DNA of 64,000 bases from Rhodocyclales bacterium. GTDB lineage: Bacteria; Pseudomonadota; Gammaproteobacteria; Burkholderiales; Rhodocyclaceae. The notes beneath the pieces were generated by a model. The model was not told the origin of the DNA and did no database searches. It saw only the letters and a list, made by a program, of their open reading frames with translations. Position 1 is the first letter of the stretch, and each line of letters opens with the position of its first letter. Made by a program: the position numbers and the translations under genes. Below, piece by piece: positions 1-9,220 of this stretch. The stretch covers positions 186,001 through 250,000 of the forward strand of contig JACRMV010000001.1 of NCBI GenBank assembly GCA_016235025.1. Direction: 5' to 3'.

Positions 1-331
1 CCGAGTCGACAGCGGTCAGGGTGCGATAGGTGTCTTCGGAAAAATCCTCGTGGCCGGGGGTGTCGAGCAGGTTGATGATGTGCTCGCGGTAGGGAAACTG
101 CATCACCGAGGAGGTCACCGAAATGCCGCGCTGCTTTTCCAGTTCCATCCAGTCCGAGGTGGCGTGGCGCGCCGCCTTGCGGGCGCGGACTTCGCCGGCC
201 ACTTGAATGGCGCCGCCGAACCACAGCAGTTTTTCGGTCAGCGTGGTCTTGCCGGCGTCAGGGTGGGAAATGATGGCGAAGGTACGGCGGCGCGCAAGTT
301 GCGCCTTGAGTTCTTGAATCGAGCGGGACAC
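1..331 (-). CDS. prfC: Peptide chain release factor 3, N-terminal part (runs off the window)
   Basis: This is the start of the GTPase that recycles release factors RF1 and RF2 from the ribosome after termination. The reverse-strand translation contains the GTP-binding P-loop (SHPDAGKTT), the switch I region followed by [13 protein letters not shown], and the G3 motif [16 protein letters not shown], all in the order and spacing of RF3. I chose the GTG at 329-331 because it gives the usual short lead ([11 protein letters not shown]) before the conserved [15 protein letters not shown]. No in-frame ATG was found nearby. Only about 110 codons are in the window; the rest lies to the left. Its promoter must lie within the gap up to 446, which also holds a dispersed repeat. 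Identification is secure; the start codon is less so. Confidence 0.93.
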   Translation of the reverse strand, partial: MSRSIQELKAQLARRRTFAIISHPDAGKTTLTEKLLWFGGAIQVAGEVRARKAARHATSDWMELEKQRGISVTSSVMQFPYREHIINLLDTPGHEDFSEDTYRTLTAVDS

Positions 332-377
332 GATGGGCAGGTCGATGCGGAAAGGGCGCGATTATACGGGGACGCCC

Positions 378-403
378 AAAAAGTCGGCGCGGGTGACACG
401 GCG
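378..403 (+). repeat. Dispersed 25-bp element, copy 1 (divergent)
   Basis: The sequence AAAAAGTCGGCGC is followed by GGG and TGACACGGCG, a diverged match to an element seen at 3050, 25431, 41875 and 51074. It lies between the start of prfC and the stop of the upstream minus-strand GGDEF-EAL gene, about 40 bp past that stop. The function is unknown. It could be a degenerate REP-like element or a 3'-end processing or termination signal read on the minus strand. Confidence 0.4.
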
Positions 404-445
404 AGTGTTCCGTGGAGTGCCCCGATTTTCGTCGGAATCGGGAGG

Positions 446-2917
446 CTACACGTCATTTCTGGTGCGCACGAACGCTTCGAATTCCGCTGCCGGAATTGGC
501 CGGCTGAAGAAATAGCCTTGCACTTCCTTGCAGCCATGCTGATGCAGGTAGTCAAGCTGCTCCTGGGTTTCCACGCCTTCGGCGATGGTAGTGAAGCCAA
601 GATTTCGCGCCAGCGCGATGATGGTGGTGACAATGGCGCGGTCATCTGCGTCGCTGGCGATGTCGCGGACGAAGGATTGATCGATTTTCAGTTTGGAGAC
701 TTTGAAGCGCTTTAGGTGCGCAAGCGAAGAATAGCCGGTGCCGAAGTCGTCGATGGAGAATGTTACGCCCTGGGCACGCAGCGTGTTGATGGTTTCGATG
801 GCCGCCTGCGGGTTTTCCATCGCCAGACTTTCGGTGATTTCGAGTTCGAGACACTGTGGCGGCAGTCCGGTCTCGGTCAGCAGGGCGTGCACCTGTTCCG
901 CCAGGTGGGGTTGGCGAAACTGGGCGGCCGAAAGATTGACCGCAATCGTGATCGGCGGCAGGCCGGCATCCTGCCATGCCTTGGCCTGATGTATCGCCTC
1001 GCGCATCACCCAGGCGCCGAGGTCGAGAATCTGTCCGCTCATCTCGGCGATGGCGATGAATTCGCCGGGAGAGACCAGGCCCAGTACCGGATGCTGCCAG
1101 CGCACCAAGACCTCGGCGCCGATTACGCGGGCATCGGCCAGCGCAATCTGCGGCTGGTAGTGGAGAAAAAATTCGTTCCGCCTGAGCGCTTGGCGCAGCG
1201 CATTTTCCAGTTCGAGAAAACGTTTCGAGCGTGCCTCAAGCTCGGCGGTGAAGAAGCGGAAGGCGTTGCGTCCATCCTGTTTGGCGCGGAACATCGCCGT
1301 ATCGGCGGCTTTGGCGAGTGTCTCAAAATCGCTGCCATCGACGGGATAAAGCGCAATGCCGATGGAGGACGTGCTGTTCAGTTCGTGATGGTCGAGCTGA
1401 TAGGGGGAGCTCAAGGCTGCCATCAACTTTTCGGCAACGTGGGTGGCGCCGGCGATCGTCGTATCGGGCAGCAACAACACGAATTCATCACCGCCCCAGC
1501 GCGCCGCGGTGTCCTGCTCGCGGATGCTGTTTTGCAGGCGCAGGGCAACCTCGCACAGCAACTGGTCGCCGACAACATGGCCCAGGGAGTCGTTGATGTT
1601 CTTGAAGTGATCGAGATCGAGGAACATCAGCGCCAGGCCTTGATTGAGCCGGCTGGCACCGGCAATCGCCTGCTGTGTGCGGTCTTTCAGCAACACACGG
1701 TTGGGCAGGCCGGTCAGCGAATCGAAATTGGCCAGGCGCTCGATTGTGGCTGCCGCTTTGGTGCGGACACGTTCATGAGCGAAGCGTTCCAGAGCGAAGC
1801 TGATGTCCAGTGCCATTTTCACCAGCAGGTTCTTTGCGGCTTCGTCGAAGGCATCAGGCTTGCCATCATAAACGTTGAATACGCCAACGACGCTGCCATT
1901 GCAGGTGAGCGGCAGGGCAGCGGAGGAGCCCCAGCCGAAGTGGGCGCCGCGTTCATGCCAGATGGCGGTGGCCGGGTCGTGCTGAAAATCCTGGCACCAG
2001 AATGGCGAGTTCTCGCGAATGGCGCGGGCCGTGGGTCCCTGGCCAGCCGGCTGGTTGGCCAGGGTGGAAATATCGATGCCGTCGAGATACTCGCGGCCAT
2101 CGCCGAAACTGGCCGCCGGTATGACGCGCTGTTGCGCCTGATCGACCAGGCCGATCCACGCCATCTTGAAACCCCCGGAGATGACGCTATCGCGGCAGAT
2201 CAGCGGGAACAGATCGTCTTCGCTACGGCAGTGGATGATCGCCTGATTGTACTGGCTCAGGGCGACATGGAGCTGCATCATGCGCTCGAGCTTCTGTTCG
2301 GCGGTTTTGCGCGCCGTGATGTCGCGGGCAAGGGCGATGAAGCGCGGGGCGGCGGCCTGCGTTTCCGGTTTTTTACTGACTGAAAGCTCGAACCAGTGTT
2401 TGCCGCCGGGCAGGTTCAGGGCGTAGCTCCGGCCACCGGAATATCCCTGCCGGTCGGCTTCGGCAATGGCGGAGAACGCGATTTCAGCGGCCTCGGCGGG
2501 TAACACATCCTGCACCGTCTTGCCGAGGAACACTTCGGGCGGCACGAAGAGCAGCTCGGTGTGCGGCGAACGGTAGTCGAAAAAGCGGCCCTCGCGGTCA
2601 ACTTCGAAGAGCAGGTCAGGAATGGCGTCGAGCGTGGCCTGGAGCCGCTCCTGTGCAGCGAGCAGTACGGCGTGCCAGCGACGCAGCAACAATCCGAGCA
2701 GTCCGCCGGTGACAACCACGAAAGCCAGGCCTTTGGCCAGTTCGATACGCTGTTGCATGACCGGGTCGGCGACGGTCAGGGTTAACAAGTGATCGGAGCC
2801 GACGATCCATAACGTGGCCAAGGCAACGTAGAACAGGACGATGCGCGTTACGCTGACATGCCGCAACAGGTGCGCACGGCTGGGCATCGTCATTTCGGGA
2901 AGCGGCGATTCAGGCAT
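446..2917 (-). CDS. Membrane-anchored PAS-GAF-GGDEF-EAL cyclic-di-GMP protein
   Basis: Predicted to make and/or degrade cyclic-di-GMP at the inner membrane. Two hydrophobic segments lie in the first ~80 residues (around VLFYVALATLWIVG and GLAFVVVTGGLLG). They are followed by a PAS domain (about 85-200), a GAF domain (about 220-380), a GGDEF domain (about 395-555) with intact RWGGDEF and a REQD inhibitory site five residues before it, and an EAL domain (about 575-820). The EAL signature reads EVLVRWQHP rather than EALVRW, but the DDFGTGYSS motif is intact, so phosphodiesterase activity is plausible. The frame is open to an upstream ATG at 2968; I prefer the ATG at 2917 (MPESPLPE) because the upstream extension looks non-coding. 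No strong ribosome binding site marks either start. The gene stands alone between prfC and recJ. Confidence 0.9.
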   Translation of the reverse strand: MPESPLPEMTMPSRAHLLRHVSVTRIVLFYVALATLWIVGSDHLLTLTVADPVMQQRIELAKGLAFVVVTGGLLGLLLRRWHAVLLAAQERLQATLDAIPDLLFEVDREGRFFDYRSPHTELLFVPPEVFLGKTVQDVLPAEAAEIAFSAIAEADRQGYSGGRSYALNLPGGKHWFELSVSKKPETQAAAPRFIALARDITARKTAEQKLERMMQLHVALSQYNQAIIHCRSEDDLFPLICRDSVISGGFKMAWIGLVDQAQQRVIPAASFGDGREYLDGIDISTLANQPAGQGPTARAIRENSPFWCQDFQHDPATAIWHERGAHFGWGSSAALPLTCNGSVVGVFNVYDGKPDAFDEAAKNLLVKMALDISFALERFAHERVRTKAAATIERLANFDSLTGLPNRVLLKDRTQQAIAGASRLNQGLALMFLDLDHFKNINDSLGHVVGDQLLCEVALRLQNSIREQDTAARWGGDEFVLLLPDTTIAGATHVAEKLMAALSSPYQLDHHELNSTSSIGIALYPVDGSDFETLAKAADTAMFRAKQDGRNAFRFFTAELEARSKRFLELENALRQALRRNEFFLHYQPQIALADARVIGAEVLVRWQHPVLGLVSPGEFIAIAEMSGQILDLGAWVMREAIHQAKAWQDAGLPPITIAVNLSAAQFRQPHLAEQVHALLTETGLPPQCLELEITESLAMENPQAAIETINTLRAQGVTFSIDDFGTGYSSLAHLKRFKVSKLKIDQSFVRDIASDADDRAIVTTIIALARNLGFTTIAEGVETQEQLDYLHQHGCKEVQGYFFSRPIPAAEFEAFVRTRNDV

Positions 2918-3049
2918 CGCTATTTTATGCCGCAGCATGCAAGAAATTTGGAGGGAGCATAGCACCAAAAATTGCCGTCGATAGGCGGCGATTTTCGGTG
3001 CAGGCTAACCGGCGAGAGCCGGTTAAGTCGCGCAGCGGTGGCTGAAACC

Positions 3050-3074
3050 AAAAGTCGGCGCTGACAAGACGGTG
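3050..3074 (+). repeat. Dispersed 25-bp element, copy 2
   Basis: AAAAGTCGGCGCTGACA followed by AGACGGTG. It lies 21 bp past the stop codon of recJ (minus strand) and upstream of the GGDEF-EAL gene. It matches copies at 25431, 41875 and 51074 over about 22 of 25 positions, in the same orientation. Confidence 0.55.
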
Positions 3075-3094
3075 AAGGAAGATGCGTTTTGCTG

Positions 3095-4786
3095 TCATGC
3101 CGCCTCGAAATGCTCCAGCAGCAGCTGCACGTTTTGTGTCCCGTTCCATTCGTTGATGTCGACGCGAAATGCGGCGTGGATGCGGTCAGGTGCGACGGTG
3201 GCGAAGTTGAACTGGATGGCATCGAACTCCTGGCCGCCTTTCCTGAGCTTCAGCTTCAGGTGCTTGTCCTTCAGCAGGCGTTGGGCGATGACCTCGAAGC
3301 GGTCGGCGAACAGCGGCGCGGGGAAGGTCTGGCCCCAGACTTCCTGTTGCATCAGGCGCACCGCATCGAGCGAGAAATAGCCGGATTCCAGCGGGCCGTC
3401 GGTTTCCAGCGTGCGGGTCAGGTCGGCCGGGGCGAGCAGTTCGCGGCAGACGGCCTCGAAGGCATCCTCGAATTCGGCGAGGCGATCTTCTTCCAGCGTC
3501 AGTCCGGCGGCGGCGGCATGGCCGCCGAAACGCAGGAGCAGGCCGGGATGGCGTTTGCTGACCAGATCCAGCGCGTCGCGCAGATGCAGGCCGGGAATCG
3601 AGCGGCCCGAGGCTTTCAGCTCGCCGTCCGCGCCACAGGCGAAGACGAAGGTCGGGCGGTGGAATTTTTCCTTGACCCGTCCGGCGAGGATGCCGATCAC
3701 GCCCTGATGCCAGTCGGGATCGAACAGCGTCAGACTGGCGCGGTCGGCGGCTTCGATGCTGGCAAGGAGAATTTCGGCGTCTTCCTTCATGCCGGTTTCG
3801 ATGCTGCGCCGCTCGCGGTTGATGGCGTCGAGTTGCTGCGCGATGTTCATGGCGCGGGCGCTATCGTCGGTGGTGAGGCATTCGATGCCGAGCGCCATGT
3901 CGGCCAGGCGGCCGGCGGCATTCAGCCGGGGACCGAGGGTGAAGCCGAGATCGAAGGTGGCGGCGCGGGCTGTCTCGCGGCCGGCGATGGCGAACAGTGC
4001 GCGGATGCCGGCCTGCATCTTGCCGCTGCGGACGCGGGCAAGGCCCTGGGCGACCAGGATGCGGTTGTTGCGGTCGAGCGGGACGACGTCGGCGACCGTG
4101 CCGAGGGCGACCAGATCGAGCAGGCTGGCGAGATTCGGTTCCGGCGTGCCGGCGAAGGCGCCGCGTTGCCGCAGTTCGGCGCGCAGCGCCAGCATAACGT
4201 AGAACATCACGCCGACGCCAGCCAGCGCCTTGCTCGGGAAGGTGCAGCCAGGCTGGTTGGGGTTGACGATGACGGCGGCCGCCGGGAGTTCGTCGCCCGG
4301 AAGGTGGTGGTCGGTGACCAGCGTCGGGATGCCGTGGGCATCGAGTTCGGCGATGCCTTCGACGCTGGCGATGCCGTTATCGACGGTGATGACGAGATCG
4401 GGCTTGCGTTCCAGCGCGAGCCGGGCGACGCCGACGGACAGCCCGTAGCCGAGGACGAAACGGTCGGGCACCAGGTAGTCGACCGTGGCGCCCATCTGGC
4501 GCAGCGCGCGCAGGCCGACGGCGCAGGCGGTAGCGCCGTCGCAGTCGTAATCAGCGACGATCAGCAGGCGTTTTTTTGCGGCGATGCAGTCGGCGAGGAG
4601 TTGCGCCGCTTGCTGTGCGCCTTTCAGCCGGTCGGGCGGCAGCAGCTTGCCGAGCGTGGTGTCGAGCTCATCGGCCGAGCGGATGCCGCGTGCGGCATAA
4701 AGCCGCGCCAGCAGCGGGTGCACTCCAGCCTGTTCTAGCGTCCAGGCGGCGCGCGGCGGCGTTTCACGGCAGGTGATATGGGTCAT
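3095..4786 (-). CDS. recJ: Single-stranded-DNA-specific exonuclease RecJ
   Basis: RecJ degrades single-stranded DNA 5' to 3' in recombination (RecF pathway) and mismatch repair. The 563-residue product has the usual length and the DHH-family motifs in order: VADYDCDGATAC near residue 77 (motif I), VITVDNGI near 133, VTDHHLPGDELPAA near 157 (the DHH motif), then GTVADVVPLD, the DHHA1-type part with SGRSIPGLHLRDAL, and FGGHAAAAGLTLEED near 445. The start ATG at 4786 overlaps the end of the upstream RpfE-like gene by 4 bp (ATGA), so the two are probably translationally coupled. The gene pair is a common betaproteobacterial arrangement. Confidence 0.95.
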   Translation of the reverse strand: MTHITCRETPPRAAWTLEQAGVHPLLARLYAARGIRSADELDTTLGKLLPPDRLKGAQQAAQLLADCIAAKKRLLIVADYDCDGATACAVGLRALRQMGATVDYLVPDRFVLGYGLSVGVARLALERKPDLVITVDNGIASVEGIAELDAHGIPTLVTDHHLPGDELPAAAVIVNPNQPGCTFPSKALAGVGVMFYVMLALRAELRQRGAFAGTPEPNLASLLDLVALGTVADVVPLDRNNRILVAQGLARVRSGKMQAGIRALFAIAGRETARAATFDLGFTLGPRLNAAGRLADMALGIECLTTDDSARAMNIAQQLDAINRERRSIETGMKEDAEILLASIEAADRASLTLFDPDWHQGVIGILAGRVKEKFHRPTFVFACGADGELKASGRSIPGLHLRDALDLVSKRHPGLLLRFGGHAAAAGLTLEEDRLAEFEDAFEAVCRELLAPADLTRTLETDGPLESGYFSLDAVRLMQQEVWGQTFPAPLFADRFEVIAQRLLKDKHLKLKLRKGGQEFDAIQFNFATVAPDRIHAAFRVDINEWNGTQNVQLLLEHFEAA

Positions 4787-5847
4787 GATGTGGCGAGGTC
4801 GGTTAATGGTGCAGGCTGGCGCCAGAACTGCCAGAGCTGGCGACGGGAGATGTTGATCTCGCAGGAATGGGTTTCGCCAGGGGCAATCAGGCGCAGCGCA
4901 TCGAGGCGGCCGGCGCGGAGTTCGGCGAGCAGCGGGGTGAGCCAGCCGGTTTCGAGCGTGTGCAGCGCTTCCTGCCAGGCGAGCGCGTCGCCGGAACGGG
5001 CGGGGGTGTCGAGGCTGTCATACATGACCAGCGCCGAACGCATGTCCGTGGCTGCATTCGGGCCGGGATACTGCCCAGGCAGCGGCTCGGTGGGCAGCTC
5101 AAAAAACCGTGCCGCGCCCTGGGCCACCAGGTCGCTGGCGATGATTCGCTCACAGGCGATGCCACCGGGCGCCGCCAGTTGCGGGGTCAGCAGGCGCGAC
5201 AGGTGTCCGTTGCCCCAGGGCCAGAGCGAATTCACCACCGGCCTGTTGGCCGCTGCGCGCGCCTGATTGACCGGGTGGCCATGCAGCGTCATTTGTGCTT
5301 CGTTGAGGGCGGTGTGCCAGGGGCGGTAGGCCGCGCCCGAGGGCAGCGGTGCGGCGCTGCGGCCGATGACGCCGGGCAGCGGCGTGAAGTTTGGCAAGGC
5401 GGGGATGGCGCCGGTCGCGGAACGGGATGCTGCGGCAAGTTGCAGAATCCAGTGCGTGGGGGCGAGCACCTTGATTTCACCGAATGCGGAAAAAGTCGGC
5501 GCCAGCGCAGCGGCGAGCTGGTGCGCCTCGAGTTCGGTCAGGGCGAGTTTTTCAGGGTTGCCGACCACGACCCGATCCTTGTTGAGCTGCAGATTGACCG
5601 GGTCGAGGCAAAGCCAGTCAGCGGTCTGGGTGGCATAGCCACTGGCCTGTGCGCGCAGGGCGGCGACAGGCAAGGGGCAAGGCAGCCCGAGGGATTTTGC
5701 CAGCGCATCGTAAGCACTTGACTGCGCGCTGCGCGTCACTCGCCCGTATCCCAGCAAGGTGGTGAAAGCAGGCAGTTCGAGTCCGCAGGTGAGGTCAAGC
5801 AGCGCCTGATGAGGCCAGATCAGGCCCGGCACGATGAGAGTCAGCAT
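4783..5847 (-). CDS. RpfE-like / cofactor-independent phosphoglycerate-mutase-like protein
   Basis: A 354-residue soluble protein without signal peptide or membrane segments. The start (MLTLIVPGLIWP) and overall layout resemble proteins annotated as RpfE-type regulatory or phosphoglycerate-mutase-like that sit directly upstream of recJ in betaproteobacteria. The segment NSLWPWGNGHLSRL in the middle and SALVMYDSLDTPARSGD further on are the best conserved-looking blocks. The stop overlaps the recJ start by 4 bp, pointing to one transcript starting upstream of 5847. The gene is divergent from lolC, with about 76 bp between starts. The biochemical role is not established; the family assignment comes from memory of family appearance and gene context, not a search. 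Confidence 0.6.
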   Translation of the reverse strand: MLTLIVPGLIWPHQALLDLTCGLELPAFTTLLGYGRVTRSAQSSAYDALAKSLGLPCPLPVAALRAQASGYATQTADWLCLDPVNLQLNKDRVVVGNPEKLALTELEAHQLAAALAPTFSAFGEIKVLAPTHWILQLAAASRSATGAIPALPNFTPLPGVIGRSAAPLPSGAAYRPWHTALNEAQMTLHGHPVNQARAAANRPVVNSLWPWGNGHLSRLLTPQLAAPGGIACERIIASDLVAQGAARFFELPTEPLPGQYPGPNAATDMRSALVMYDSLDTPARSGDALAWQEALHTLETGWLTPLLAELRAGRLDALRLIAPGETHSCEINISRRQLWQFWRQPAPLTDLATS

Positions 5848-5923
5848 TTGTCCATGTTAACATGCGTCACCTGCATGACGCAGTGGCCGAATAATGCGGC
5901 AGAAAAGCTTGCCCCCATCCCCC

Positions 5924-7177
5924 ATGAACTACGAATTCCTCATTGGTTTGCGCTACACGCGCGCCCAGCCCCGCGAAGGCGGCGGCAACCGTTTCATTTC
6001 CTTCATTGCGCTGATTTCGATGGCCGGGCTGGCGCTCGGCGTTGCCGCGCTGATCGTGGTGCTCTCGGTGATGAACGGGTTCCAGAAAGAGCTGCGCGAG
6101 CGCATCCTGGCCGTGGTTTCGCATATCGAAATCAGCGGCGAAGCCGGCGAGCTGGCCGACTGGAGCAAGGTGGTGCAGGCGGCCGCGCGCCACCCGCGGG
6201 TCAAGGCGGCGGCGCCGTATGTGCAGCAGCAGGGGATGCTGAGTTATGACGGCCAGGTGCGGGGCGTGATCGTGCGCGGCATTGTGCCGGAGGCTGAAAA
6301 TCGCGTGGCGGATTTCGCCGGACACATGAAGGATGGCCGGTTAAGCAATCTGCGGCCGGGCGAGTTCGGCATCATCCTCGGCGTCGAACTGGCGCGCGCC
6401 TTGCGTGTCCAGCTGGGTGACAAGCTGACATTGCTGGCGCCGCAGGGCCTGGTGACACCGGCGGCGATCATGCCGCGGGTCAAGCAGTTTCGCGTGGTCG
6501 GCGTGTTCGATGTCGGCATGTTCGAGTTCGATTCCGGGCTGGCGCTGATCAACATGGAGGATGCGCAGAAGCTCTACCGCATGGAGGATCGCGTTTCCGG
6601 GGTGCGGCTCAAGGTCGACGACCTGTTTGCCGCGCCGCAGATTTCACGCGAGCTGTTGCGTTTTCTTGATACCCCTGTCTGGATCAGTGACTGGACCAAG
6701 GGCCATGCCAACTTCTTTCGCGCGGTGGAGATCGAAAAACGCATGATGTTCCTGATCCTGCTGCTGATTGTCGCGGTGGCGGCGTTCAACATTGTCTCGA
6801 CGCTGGTGATGGCGGTGCAGGACAAGCGCGCCGATATCGCCATCCTGCGCACGCTGGGCGCCAGCCCGGCCGGCATCATGAAGATTTTTATCGTTCAGGG
6901 CACGCTGATCGGCGTCTCCGGACTGGCACTCGGAATTCTCGGCGGCGTTGCGCTGGCGTTGAATATCGATGTGGTGGTGCCCTTCATCGAGCGCGTATTC
7001 GGCATGCAGTTCCTGGCCAAGGATGTGTATTACATCAGCGAACTGCCCTCCGACTTGCATTGGTCGGATGTCATCACCATCGGCACGGTGTCCTTCGTCC
7101 TGACGGTGCTGGCAACGTTGTATCCGAGCTGGCGTGCCTCGCGCACGCAACCGGCGGAGGCGCTGCGCTATGAGTGA
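5924..7177 (+). CDS. lolC: Lipoprotein-releasing ABC transporter permease, LolC/LolE family
   Basis: Inner-membrane permease that, with the LolD ATPase, extracts outer-membrane lipoproteins from the inner membrane and hands them to LolA. The 417-residue protein has the LolC/E layout: an N-terminal transmembrane helix after [20 protein letters not shown], a large periplasmic domain (about 45-265), then three C-terminal helices (about 270-405). The motif [15 protein letters not shown] after the first helix is typical. I chose the ATG at 5924 ([13 protein letters not shown]) over the in-frame ATG at 5894, since family members begin at this point. The stop overlaps the lolD start by 8 bp. There is one permease gene here, so it may form a homodimeric complex rather than separate LolC and LolE; a second copy elsewhere cannot be excluded. 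Confidence 0.93.
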   Translation: MNYEFLIGLRYTRAQPREGGGNRFISFIALISMAGLALGVAALIVVLSVMNGFQKELRERILAVVSHIEISGEAGELADWSKVVQAAARHPRVKAAAPYVQQQGMLSYDGQVRGVIVRGIVPEAENRVADFAGHMKDGRLSNLRPGEFGIILGVELARALRVQLGDKLTLLAPQGLVTPAAIMPRVKQFRVVGVFDVGMFEFDSGLALINMEDAQKLYRMEDRVSGVRLKVDDLFAAPQISRELLRFLDTPVWISDWTKGHANFFRAVEIEKRMMFLILLLIVAVAAFNIVSTLVMAVQDKRADIAILRTLGASPAGIMKIFIVQGTLIGVSGLALGILGGVALALNIDVVVPFIERVFGMQFLAKDVYYISELPSDLHWSDVITIGTVSFVLTVLATLYPSWRASRTQPAEALRYE

Positions 7178-7844
7178 GGTGATTGCCTGCGCGGGGCTGG
7201 CCAAGACATTTTTCCAGGGCGAGGTCGCCGTGCCGGTGCTGGTCGATGTGTCGTTGAAAGTCGGTGCTGGCGAGACGGTGGCCGTCATCGGCGCCAGCGG
7301 TTCGGGCAAGAGCACGCTGCTGCATCTGCTCGGCGGGCTGGACCAGCCGACGTCCGGCCAGGTGCTGCTGCAGGGGCGCGATCTGGCGCAGGTGAACGAG
7401 GGCGAGCGCGGCGCGCTGCGTAATCGGGCGCTGGGGTTCGTGTATCAGTTCCATCACTTGCTGATGGAATTTTCAGCACTGGAGAATGTGGCCATGCCCC
7501 TGTTCATTCGGCGCATGGAGCGGCGCGCGGCCGAGGCGCAGGCGGCGGAAGTCTTGCGGCGGGTGGGGCTGGGCCACCGGCTGACGCATCGTCCCGGAGC
7601 GCTGTCCGGCGGTGAGCGGCAGCGCGTTGCCGTGGCGCGCGCCCTGGTGACGCAGCCAAGCTGTCTGCTGGTCGATGAGCCGACCGGAAATCTCGATCGT
7701 GCTTCGGCCGATGCGGTGTTCGATCTGCTGCTGGGCCTGTGCCGGGAGCAGGGCGCGGCGCTGGTGATGGTGACGCATGACGCCAGCCTGGCTGCGCGTA
7801 CCGGGCGGATGCTGCAACTGGTCGATGGGCGGCTAGCGGACTGA
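7170..7844 (+). CDS. lolD: Lipoprotein-releasing ABC transporter ATP-binding protein LolD
   Basis: Cytoplasmic ATPase that powers lipoprotein release with the LolC-type permease encoded just upstream. The 224-residue product carries Walker A (GASGSGKST, about residues 44-52), a Q-loop ([15 protein letters not shown]), the ABC signature [15 protein letters not shown], Walker [12 protein letters not shown] and a switch histidine in VMVTHD. The start ATG at 7170 lies inside the last codons of lolC (ATGAGTGA overlap), so translation is coupled. The 3' end overlaps the convergent DUF2062 gene by 12 bp. Confidence 0.95.
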   Translation: MSEVIACAGLAKTFFQGEVAVPVLVDVSLKVGAGETVAVIGASGSGKSTLLHLLGGLDQPTSGQVLLQGRDLAQVNEGERGALRNRALGFVYQFHHLLMEFSALENVAMPLFIRRMERRAAEAQAAEVLRRVGLGHRLTHRPGALSGGERQRVAVARALVTQPSCLLVDEPTGNLDRASADAVFDLLLGLCREQGAALVMVTHDASLAARTGRMLQLVDGRLAD

Positions 7845-8366
7845 TTTGCGTCGCCGCCAGGCGCGAACGAGGTGGATCCGCCAGACTACGCGCGTGGTGA
7901 TGTAGCCGATGCTGGCGAGCAGGCTGGCGAGCAGCAGCAGGCCGAGTGCCAGCGGGGCGCCAAGCCCGGCCATCCAGTCGATCAGGGCGCTGATCCAGCT
8001 CGACAGACCGGCGCTCATTTCCGGCGGTGCGGAGAATCCGCCGTTCTCTGCGCCCAGGGTCAGTTTGCCCAGCTCGAAGGCCAGCAGGTAAAGCGGGACG
8101 ATGGTGAGAGGGTTGGTGTAGAGGGTAAACGCCAGCGCCAGTGGCAGGTTGATGCGAAAAACCACGGCACAGATGGCTGCGCCCAGCATCTGCAAGGGCC
8201 CGGGAATCAGGCCGCAGAACAGCCCGGCAGCCACCGCGCCGGCGGCGGAACGACGATTCAGGTGCCAGAGACTGGGATGCAGCAGGGTGCCGGCAAACGG
8301 AGCGAACCAGCGGTTGCCGCGAATTGCCTCGTGGCTGGGCAAAAAACGTTTCAGGAAGTGGCGCAT
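7833..8366 (-). CDS. DUF2062 membrane protein
   Basis: A 177-residue inner-membrane protein of the DUF2062 family, whose function is unknown. The diagnostic part is the stretch after [19 protein letters not shown] with [15 protein letters not shown], then [17 protein letters not shown], followed by two more hydrophobic segments (about 88-105 and 140-165) and a basic tail (WRRRKSVR). It converges on lolD with a 12-bp overlap and has its own upstream region of about 60 bp before the FAH-family gene. Confidence 0.85.
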   Translation of the reverse strand: MRHFLKRFLPSHEAIRGNRWFAPFAGTLLHPSLWHLNRRSAAGAVAAGLFCGLIPGPLQMLGAAICAVVFRINLPLALAFTLYTNPLTIVPLYLLAFELGKLTLGAENGGFSAPPEMSAGLSSWISALIDWMAGLGAPLALGLLLLASLLASIGYITTRVVWRIHLVRAWRRRKSVR

Positions 8367-8430
8367 GCGAGGATTTCCATCAGGGCGCTTGAGACGGGCC
8401 GGGCTGGCCGAGGCGGGGTGTGTGCCGCAA

Positions 8431-9129
8431 TCAAATGATCTTCACGTTGATTTCGCCGAGGTCGTCGATGCCGCCGGAGAGGTGATCGCCGCGCTTGACC
8501 GGGCCGACGCCGGACGGCGTGCCGGTGTAGACCAGATCGCCGGGCGCCAGCTCGAAATAGCGCGAGAGATGGTGGATGATGTCCGGCACCGACCAGATCA
8601 GTTGTTCGAGATCGGCTTCCTGGCGGCGCTCGCCATTGACATCGAGCCAGATGGCGCCGCTGACCGGATGGCCGATGCGGGATGCCGGATGGAGCAGGCC
8701 GATCGGCGCGGAATGGTCGAAGGCCTTGGCGGTATCCCACGGCTCGCCGCGTTTCCTGGCTTCGGTTTGCAGGTCGCGCCGGGTCATGTCCAGTCCGACG
8801 GTATAACCCCAGACATAATCGAGCGCGGCGCTGCACGGAATATCGCGGCCGCCACGGCCGATGGCGACGACCAGTTCGATCTCGTGCTGAAAGTCATGGC
8901 TCTGTGGCGGGTAGGGAACATTGACCGGCTTCGCACTGGTTGCCGGTACGATCGCATCGGCCGGTTTGGAAAAGAAAATGGGTGATGAGTTGGATGGATC
9001 GATGCCCATCTCGCGCGCATGCGCGGCGTAGTTGCGGCCGACGCAATAGATGCGGTGCACGGGAAATTTGTCATGGCTGCCGGCGACTGCGACACCGGGC
9101 TGGGGGGTGGGCGTGATAACGTAATTCAT
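8431..9129 (-). CDS. Fumarylacetoacetate hydrolase (FAH) family protein
   Basis: A 232-residue member of the FAH fold, metal-dependent enzymes that cleave or decarboxylate acylpyruvates and related oxo-acids. Family landmarks are YCVGRNYAAHAREMG near residue 28, PIFFSKPADAI near 50, the metal-binding HEIELVVAIG near 81, the following VWGYTVGLDMTRRDLQ, and PGDLVYTGTPSGVGPVKRGD near the end. The length and single-domain form fit fumarylpyruvate or acylpyruvate hydrolases more than full FAH of tyrosine breakdown. No aromatic-degradation genes adjoin it, so the substrate cannot be named. Confidence 0.88.
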   Translation of the reverse strand: MNYVITPTPQPGVAVAGSHDKFPVHRIYCVGRNYAAHAREMGIDPSNSSPIFFSKPADAIVPATSAKPVNVPYPPQSHDFQHEIELVVAIGRGGRDIPCSAALDYVWGYTVGLDMTRRDLQTEARKRGEPWDTAKAFDHSAPIGLLHPASRIGHPVSGAIWLDVNGERRQEADLEQLIWSVPDIIHHLSRYFELAPGDLVYTGTPSGVGPVKRGDHLSGGIDDLGEINVKII

Positions 9130-9220
9130 GGGTATCCTCGGGGGTGCCTTCGATTTTTGTGGTGGATGAGGTGATGAGCCCGATTATGCAGAAACCCGCT
9201 GGCCTGTGGCAGGAATTTTG

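Noticed and set aside
716-2383. Long open frame opposite the PAS-GAF-GGDEF-EAL gene
   Set aside because: It mirrors the coding strand of a high-GC gene, has no recognisable domains or ribosome binding site, and the opposing frame has clear catalytic motifs.
3089-4738. 549-codon open frame opposite recJ
   Set aside because: Shadow of recJ; composition (Gly/Ala/Gln/Arg) is that of an antisense frame and no motif is visible.
5488-5505. AAAAAGTCGGCGCC in the RpfE-like gene
   Set aside because: Matches only the first 13 bases of the element and is coding; likely coincidence.
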